Part shown: in pieces, positions 57,090 to 64,000 of the stretch
Layout of the letters: every line of letters starts with the position of its first letter
How positions within the stretch are numbered: position 1 is the stretch's first letter
NCBI RefSeq assembly: GCF_000974985.2
Contig: NZ_LAVA02000043.1
Location: 1-64,000 of the forward strand
DNA: 64,000 nt
Source: Streptomyces mangrovisoli
GTDB lineage: Bacteria; Actinomycetota; Actinomycetes; Streptomycetales; Streptomycetaceae
Direction: 5' to 3'
Notes under the pieces: generated by a model
Databases searched by the model: none
Seen by the model: the letters and a program-made list of their open reading frames with translations, nothing else
Told to the model about the DNA's origin: nothing
Made by a program: the position numbers and the translations under genes

Positions 57090-58058
57090 GTGAACGACGC
57101 TTCCGCCACGGCGGCCCGCAGGCCCGGTGAGCCGGCGCTCGCCGCGCTCGGCCTGGGCGCTCCCGACCCCTCCCCCGCCGACGCCTCGCCGCACGCCTTC
57201 CCCGGCGGCGGCCGCTGGCGCACCGAGGTTCCCTCCTGTGAGGGGCCCGAGGCGCTGGCCGTCGTCCTCAAGGAGTCCTCCCGCCTCGACGTGCCGATCC
57301 ACCGGATCAGCCAGGGCAGCGGCGTGTGGATGCTGACCGACGCCGAGATCACCGAGATGGTCGAGGCCACCGCCGAACGCGGCATCGAGCTCTGCCTGTT
57401 CACCGGTCCGCGGGGCACCTGGGACACCGGCGGCTCGGTGCGCACCGACTCCCGCGGCGGCGGCCTGCGCGCCCGCGGCCACGACGCGGTGGCCGGCTGT
57501 GTCGAGGACGCCGTACGGGCGGCGGAGCTGGGTGTGAAGTGCCTGCTCGTCGCCGACGAGGGCGTGCTGTGGACGCTGCACCGGGCGCGCACGGCGGGCA
57601 TCCTGCCGGCGGACACCACGCTGAAGGTGTCCGCGCTGATCGGACCGGTCAACCCGGCCTCGTACGCGGTGTACGAGCGCCTCGGCGCCGACTCCGTGAA
57701 CGTCCCGAGCGATCTGACGCTCGATCACCTCACCGAGATACGCCGGGTGTCGGCCGCCCCGATGGACATGTACATCGAGGCGCCCGACGACCTCGGCGGC
57801 TATGTGCGGATGTACGAGGTCGCCGAGCTGATCCGGCGCGGCGCACCGCTCTATCTGAAGTTCGGCCTGTCCAAGGCCCCCGGCATCTACCCGTGGGGCA
57901 CCCATCTGCGGGACGTGACCCTGGACACCGCCCGCGAGCGGGTCCGGCGCGGCCGGCTCGCCCTGGACCTGCTCGCGCGGCACGGCGCGGACGGCGACAT
58001 GGCGCCGCTCGGCTCCCGGCTGCCCGGCCCGCTCCACCGCTTCCCCACCGGCGCCTGA
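57090..58058 (+). CDS. TIM-barrel protein of the U32-peptidase-like type
   Basis: This 322-aa soluble protein has repeated beta-alpha units: PIHRISQGSGVWMLTDAEITEMVEATAERGIELCLFTGPRG, VRAAELGVKCLLVADEGVLWTLHRARTAG, LKVSALIGPVNPASYAVYERLGADSVNVPSDLTLDHLTEIRRVSAAPMDMYIEAPDDLGG and LYLKFGLSKAPGIYPWG. Relatives in Streptomyces are annotated as U32 family peptidase (recall), but no protease residues can be pointed out. In a sugar operon an aldolase- or isomerase-like role is also possible. GTG start after AAGGACAG. It is followed after 48 bases by the sugar-binding protein gene. Confidence 0.75.
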   Translation: MNDASATAARRPGEPALAALGLGAPDPSPADASPHAFPGGGRWRTEVPSCEGPEALAVVLKESSRLDVPIHRISQGSGVWMLTDAEITEMVEATAERGIELCLFTGPRGTWDTGGSVRTDSRGGGLRARGHDAVAGCVEDAVRAAELGVKCLLVADEGVLWTLHRARTAGILPADTTLKVSALIGPVNPASYAVYERLGADSVNVPSDLTLDHLTEIRRVSAAPMDMYIEAPDDLGGYVRMYEVAELIRRGAPLYLKFGLSKAPGIYPWGTHLRDVTLDTARERVRRGRLALDLLARHGADGDMAPLGSRLPGPLHRFPTGA

Positions 58059-58106
58059 ACCCGCCCCAGCCCTCTCAACGACGAGAAGAACAAGGATGGA
58101 TCACCC

Positions 58107-59216
58107 ATGCGCAACCGCAGAGCCGCCTTCGCCGCGATAGCCGGAGCCGCGTCCCTCGCCCTCACCCTGTCCGCCTGCGGCCAGAACAGCTCGGGCGGCA
58201 GCAAGGAGAAGTCGAGCAGCGCCAAGGGCGGGACCATCGGCATCGCGATGCCGACCAAGTCCTCCGAGCGCTGGATCGCGGACGGCAACAACGTCGTCAA
58301 GAACCTTCAGTCCAAGGGGTACAAGACCAAGCTGGTCTACGGCGAGGACGACCCGGACACCCAGGTCTCCCAGATCGAGAACCTGATCACGCAGGGCGTC
58401 AAGGGCCTGATCATCGCGGCCATCGACAACAAGTCCCTGAACAACGTGCTCCAGGAGGCCGCGGACGCGAACATCCCGGTCATCGCCTACGACCGTCTGA
58501 TCCTCGGCACCAAGAACGTCAGCTACTACGCCTCGTTCGACAACACGAAGGTCGGCGTGCTCCAGGGCACGTACATCGTGCACAAGCTGGGCCTGGACAG
58601 CGGCAAGAAGGGCCCGTTCAACCTCGAGCTGTTCGCCGGCTCCAACGACGACAACAACACCAAGTACTTCTTCAACGGTGCGATGAGCGTGCTCCAGCCG
58701 TACATCGACAAGAAGGAGCTGGTGGTCAAGTCCGGCCAGACGGCGCTGAACAAGGTCACCACCCTGCGCTGGGACGGCACCACCGCGCAGAAGCGCATGG
58801 AGGACATCCTCACCTCGTCGTACAAGAGCGGCAAGGTCGACGCGGTGCTCTCGCCCTACGACGGCATCTCCATCGGCATCATCTCCGCGCTGAAGTCCGA
58901 CGGTTACGGCTCCTCCAGCCAGCCGCTGCCGGTCATCACCGGCCAGGACGCCGAGCTCGCGTCGGTGAAGTCGATCATCGCGGGCGAGCAGACGCAGACC
59001 GTCTACAAGGACACCCGGCAGCTCGCCAAGGTCGCCTCGACCATGATCGACGACGTACTCAACAAGAAGACGCCGCAGGTCAACGACGACAAGACGTACG
59101 ACAACGGCTCCAAGGTCGTGCCCGCGTACCTGCTCCAGCCGGTGAGCGTCGACAAGTCGAACTACGAGGACGTCCTGGTCAAGGGCGGCTACTACACCGA
59201 AGCCGATCTCAAGTGA
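58107..59216 (+). CDS. Sugar ABC transporter substrate-binding lipoprotein (XylF/ChvE-like)
   Basis: This 369-aa exported lipoprotein has signal [24 protein letters not shown] with lipidated Cys24. The mature part is a periplasmic-binding-protein type 1 fold of the ChvE/XylF group: [99 protein letters not shown] and [12 protein letters not shown]. It catches an aldose such as xylose, galactose or arabinose and delivers it to the permease encoded two genes downstream. Confidence 0.93.
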   Translation: MRNRRAAFAAIAGAASLALTLSACGQNSSGGSKEKSSSAKGGTIGIAMPTKSSERWIADGNNVVKNLQSKGYKTKLVYGEDDPDTQVSQIENLITQGVKGLIIAAIDNKSLNNVLQEAADANIPVIAYDRLILGTKNVSYYASFDNTKVGVLQGTYIVHKLGLDSGKKGPFNLELFAGSNDDNNTKYFFNGAMSVLQPYIDKKELVVKSGQTALNKVTTLRWDGTTAQKRMEDILTSSYKSGKVDAVLSPYDGISIGIISALKSDGYGSSSQPLPVITGQDAELASVKSIIAGEQTQTVYKDTRQLAKVASTMIDDVLNKKTPQVNDDKTYDNGSKVVPAYLLQPVSVDKSNYEDVLVKGGYYTEADLK

Positions 59217-59248
59217 CCACCGCCACCTACTGATGGGAAGGCACGACC

Positions 59249-60798
<1,550 letters not shown>

Positions 60799-60802
<4 letters not shown>

Positions 60803-62043
60803 GCACGGACGTCACCGACAAGACCCCGGCCGCGGCCCCGCCGGGCAAGAGCGGAGCGGCCGGCGGCACCTCACTGCTCCAGCTGGTGCTGGGCGGCCTG
60901 CGCCGCAACATGCGTCAGTACGGGATGCTGATCGCGCTCGGCCTGATCGTCGTCCTGTTCCAGATCTGGACCGGCGGCGACCTGCTGCTGCCGCGCAACG
61001 TCTCCAACCTGGTGCTCCAGAACAGCTACATCCTGATCCTCGCGATCGGCATGATGCTGGTGATCATCGCGGGCCACATCGACCTGTCGGTCGGGTCGCT
61101 CACGGCGTTCGTGGGCGCGTTCGCGGCGGTGCTGACGGTCAGTCATCATGTGGCGTGGCCGGTCGCGTTGGTGCTGTGCCTGCTGATGGGCGCGCTCGCC
61201 GGGTCCGCGCAGGGCGTGCTCATCGCGTACTTCGGCATACCGTCGTTCATCGTCACCCTGGCCGGGATGCTGCTCTTCCGGGGCCTGACGGAGATCCTGC
61301 TCCAGGGCCAGACCCTCGGCCCGTTCCCGGGCGGGCTGCAGAAGATCGGCAACGGCTTCCTGCCCGAGGTCGGCCCGAACACCAACTACCACAACATCAC
61401 CCTGCTGCTCGGCCTGGTGCTGATGGCCGCCGTGGTCTGGCAGGAGGTGCGCGACCGGCGCCGGGAGCAGGAGTTCGCGCTCGACGTGCTGCCCGGCCGG
61501 CTGTTCCTGCTGAAGCTGGTCGCCATCGTGGCCGCGATCCTCACCCTGACGATGCTGCTGGCCAGCTACAACGGCGCCCCGATCGTGCTGATCATCCTCG
61601 GCGTGCTGGTGGTGGGCTACGGCTACATCATGCGCAACGCGGTCTTCGGACGGCACATCTACGCCATCGGCGGCAACCTGCCGGCGGCCAAGCTGTCCGG
61701 CGTGAAGGACAAGAAGGTCACCTTCTACGTCTTCCTGAACATGGGCGTGCTCGCGGCCCTGGCGGGTCTGGTCGTGGCCGCCCGCCTGAACGCGGCCTCA
61801 CCGAAGGCCGGCGTCAACTTCGAACTCGAGGCGATCGCCTCCTCGTTCATCGGCGGCGCCTCCATGAGCGGCGGTGTGGGCACCGTGCTCGGTGCCATCA
61901 TCGGCGGCCTCGTCCTCGGTGTGCTGAACAACGGCATGAACCTCCTCAGCGTCGGCACCGACTGGCAACAGGTCATCAAGGGCCTCGCCCTGCTGGCCGC
62001 GGTCGGCTTCGACGTGTGGAACAAGCGCAAGTCCGGTTCGTAA
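60799..62043 (+). CDS. Sugar ABC transporter permease (XylH/MmsB-like)
   Basis: This 414-aa integral membrane subunit of a CUT2 importer has about ten helices, with the family blocks [77 protein letters not shown] (coupling helix with EAA-like Gly) and [37 protein letters not shown]. The start codon overlaps the stop of the ATPase gene by four bases. A GC hairpin follows the stop. Confidence 0.95.
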
Positions 62044-62051
62044 GTCAGTTC

Positions 62052-62078
62052 GGGCCCCGCCGGTCACCGGCGGGGCCC
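62052..62078 (+). terminator. 12-bp perfect hairpin after the ABC permease gene
   Basis: GGGCCCCGCCGG (62052-62063) pairs perfectly with 62067-62078 around a TCA loop. It begins eight bases after the permease stop and may end or reduce transcription before the mutarotase gene. Confidence 0.8.
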
Positions 62079-62101
62079 CGACCCTTCCCAGGGAGCCGCA
62101 C

Positions 62102-63256
62102 ATGGAACTGAACAGACGCACGGTCATTGCAGGAGCGGCAGCGGCGGGCATCGCCGCGACCACCCTCGGCACCGGGACGGCCCAGGCCGCCTCGGGCGGC
62201 GGGAAGCCGTCGAAGGAGCTGTTCGGCACGCTCGCCGACGGCACCAAGGTGTACCGCTGGTCGCTGGAGAACGGGGGCACCCGGCTGAAGGTGCTCTCCT
62301 ACGGCGGCATCGTCCAGCACCTGGAGATCCCCGACCGGCGCGGCCGGTACGCCAACGTGGTGCTGGGCCTCCCCACGATCGCCGACTACGTGGCCAAGAG
62401 CCCCTACTTCGGCGCGCTGATCGGCCGCTACGGCAACCGCATCGGCAAGGGCCAGTTCACCCTCGACGGCACCGCCTACCAGCTGTCCGTGAACGACGGC
62501 GTGAACAGCCTGCACGGTGGCTCGCAGGGCTTCGACAAGCGCGTGTGGGACGTCGAGCCGTTCACCAAGGGCTCCGACGTCGGCCTGTACCTCCACTACA
62601 CCAGCATCGACGGGGAGATGGGCTACCCCGGCACGCTGCGGGCGAAGGTGACCTACACCCTCACCCGGGGCGGCGACTGGCGCATCGACTACGAGGCCAC
62701 CACCGACAAGGCCACCGTCGTCAACCTCACCAGCCATGTCTACTGGAACCTGGCCGGTGAGGGCAGTGGCACGATCGAGGACCACGAGCTCACGATCGCC
62801 GCGTCCCGCTACACGCCCACCGACTCCGGGCTGATCCCCACCGGCGAGCTGGCCCCCGTGGCCGGCACCCCCTTCGACTTCCGCCGGACCAAGACCATCG
62901 GCCGGGACATCCGGGCCGGCCACGCCCAGCAGGTGCTGGCCAAGGGCTACGACCACAACTGGGTGCTGGACAAGGGCGTCACCGCCAGGCCCGAGCACGT
63001 CGTCACGCTGCGCGACCCGGGCTCCGGCCGCTCCCTGTCCATCGCGTCCGACCAGCCCGGACTCCAGTTCTACTCGGGCAACTTCCTCGACGCCTCCTAC
63101 ACCGGCACGAGCGGCCGCACCTACCGCCAGGGCGACGCCCTCTGCCTGGAGACCCAGCACTTCCCGGACTCGCCCAACCACGCGAACTTCCCGTCCACCG
63201 TGCTGCGACCGGGGCAGACCTACCGGACCTCGACGGTGCACACGTTCGGCGCGTAG
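62102..63256 (+). CDS. Tat-exported aldose 1-epimerase (mutarotase)
   Basis: This 384-aa mutarotase has a twin-arginine signal (NRRTVIAGAAAAGIAATTLG, cleavage after AQA near residue 33), so it acts outside the cell. The mature enzyme has GRYGNRIGKGQF, NDGVNSLHGGSQGFDKRVWDV, VVNLTSHVYWNLAG (acid His), YDHNWVLDKG and LCLETQHFPDSPNHANFPSTVL (base Glu). It lies behind the sugar ABC operon and could supply the anomer preferred by the importer. It is a paralogue of the cytosolic mutarotase at 43933-44904. Confidence 0.93.
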   Translation: MELNRRTVIAGAAAAGIAATTLGTGTAQAASGGGKPSKELFGTLADGTKVYRWSLENGGTRLKVLSYGGIVQHLEIPDRRGRYANVVLGLPTIADYVAKSPYFGALIGRYGNRIGKGQFTLDGTAYQLSVNDGVNSLHGGSQGFDKRVWDVEPFTKGSDVGLYLHYTSIDGEMGYPGTLRAKVTYTLTRGGDWRIDYEATTDKATVVNLTSHVYWNLAGEGSGTIEDHELTIAASRYTPTDSGLIPTGELAPVAGTPFDFRRTKTIGRDIRAGHAQQVLAKGYDHNWVLDKGVTARPEHVVTLRDPGSGRSLSIASDQPGLQFYSGNFLDASYTGTSGRTYRQGDALCLETQHFPDSPNHANFPSTVLRPGQTYRTSTVHTFGA

Positions 63257-63423
63257 CCCGTTCACACCTGGGGGGCGCGGTCTTCCACACCTTCCTCACA
63301 CCCGTTGAACAGCGCCCCCCAGGCATCCGTATGTAAGGGCGGCCCGTGCTCCCCCGCGCGGGCCACCCCACAAGACGACGGGCCCGGTCGTCCCCAGCCG
63401 GGTCCGCCCCATACGGAGGTTCC

Positions 63424-64000
63424 ATGGCCGACAACGTCACCTCGTTGTTCCGCAGCACCGCGGCGCACAGCCCGTCGATGGCGGCGCTGACGCGAGAGGG
63501 CGGCGACGGGGCGGCCGGGCCGGTGGACTTCTGCATTCCGTGCAATCCCTATTTCCCCACGCCCGCGATGTTCGACGACATGGCGATGCGGCTGCGGGAC
63601 ATCATCACGTACTACCCGAGCAGCGCCGACACCATCACGGCCGAACTGTGCAGCCTGCTCCAACTCCCGCCGCAGTGCGTGGCGATGGGCAACGGCTCGA
63701 CCGAGCTGATCACCTGGATCGACCATCTCCTGGTCCGGGAGTCCCTCGCCGTCCCCGTCCCCACCTTCGGCCGCTGGACCGACCAGCCGATGGAGACCGG
63801 CAAGCGCGTCGACATGTTCCCGCTCCAGGAGTCGAACGGCTTCGCCCTCGACCTCGGGCAGTACGCCGAGTTCATCCGCAGCCGGGGCACCCGCGTCGCC
63901 GTCGTCTGCAACCCCAACAACCCCGACGGCGGCTTCCAGCACAAGCTCGCCCTCGTGCAGTTCATGGACGCGATGGCCGACCTGGACCTGGTGGTGATCG
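63424..64000 (+). CDS. Aminotransferase class I/II-like protein (partial, cut by window end)
   Basis: The first 192 residues are visible and the frame is open at the window edge. GGAGG precedes the ATG. The sequence FCIPCNPYFPTPAMFDDMAMRLRDIITYYPSSADTITAELCSLLQLPPQCVAMGNGSTELITWIDHLL is the substrate- and PLP-binding N-terminal part of a fold-type I aminotransferase related to histidinol-phosphate aminotransferases. VAVVCNPNNPDGG carries the conserved PLP-contact Asn. The catalytic Lys lies beyond the window. The amino acid or phospho-compound used is unknown. Confidence 0.85.
   Translation, partial: MADNVTSLFRSTAAHSPSMAALTREGGDGAAGPVDFCIPCNPYFPTPAMFDDMAMRLRDIITYYPSSADTITAELCSLLQLPPQCVAMGNGSTELITWIDHLLVRESLAVPVPTFGRWTDQPMETGKRVDMFPLQESNGFALDLGQYAEFIRSRGTRVAVVCNPNNPDGGFQHKLALVQFMDAMADLDLVVI

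Noticed and set aside
63262-63942. 226-aa minus-strand frame opposite the aminotransferase
   Set aside because: It is a shadow frame. The plus strand has a good ribosome site, PLP-fold motifs and continues past the window edge.

Overview
The window looks like chromosomal DNA from a Streptomyces. It has very high GC, frequent GTG (and one TTG) starts with GGAGG-type ribosome sites, and long spurious frames opposite real genes. It carries typical actinobacterial families (DUF3052, DUF3145, DUF2277, DUF4429, a SCO2400-type protein) and the fasR-fabD-fabH-acpP-fabF core. No rRNA, insertion sequence, integrase, phage block, CRISPR array or PKS/NRPS cluster was seen. One tRNA gene, tRNA-Val(UAC), is present.

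Layout. (a) 1-14.5 kb: housekeeping and envelope genes. They include a HAD phosphatase, a GDT1/UPF0016 cation transporter behind a clear yybP-ykoY (Mn2+) riboswitch, a secreted HNH nuclease, a PhoD-like phosphatase, a DedA protein, the tRNA, a lipoprotein with DGSV repeats, and a class A PBP with a degenerate transpeptidase motif next to a polysaccharide-deacetylase-like protein. (b) 14.7-23.8 kb: a Ter-type stress locus. One strand encodes a putative biosynthetic operon (CitE-like lyase, a fused double phosphoribosyltransferase, a HAD phosphatase). Around it lie three TerD proteins, a TerA/TerD-like protein and a TerC/DUF475 membrane protein. (c) 23.9-28.1 kb: ahpE-like peroxiredoxin, DUF3052 and aceE, a neighbourhood also known from mycobacteria. 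(d) 28.4-37.1 kb: accessory genes (ion channel, DHA2 efflux pump with divergent TetR, MerR, GNAT, serine hydrolase, pirin) lying between aceE and fasR. (e) 37.2-42.2 kb: the type II fatty-acid synthase operon with its regulator. (f) 42.3-54.6 kb: DUF3145, SGNH lipoprotein, mutarotase, GH3 beta-glucosidase with divergent TetR, membrane proteins, a serine-hydrolase-like protein lacking canonical catalytic residues, an enone reductase with divergent MarR, and a SCO2400-like protein. (g) 54.8-64 kb: a sugar uptake and oxidation operon (enolase-superfamily sugar-acid dehydratase, zinc dehydrogenase, TIM-barrel protein, sugar ABC transporter, Tat-exported mutarotase), then an aminotransferase cut by the window end.

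A short interspersed repeat (core GGCGCGGGGAACTGCGCG) occurs about 29 times in eight intergenic clusters and never inside a confident gene. At least five clusters lie between convergent genes. Several other gene ends carry long perfect GC hairpins. Regulatory logic visible in the sequence: the Mn2+ riboswitch, a MerR-type promoter with 19-bp spacer and palindrome, paired inverted repeats between the MarR gene and its divergent reductase, a palindrome between fasR and fabD, and a promoter with a downstream palindrome before the sugar operon.

Functional assignments rest on motifs and family recall. No database search was possible.
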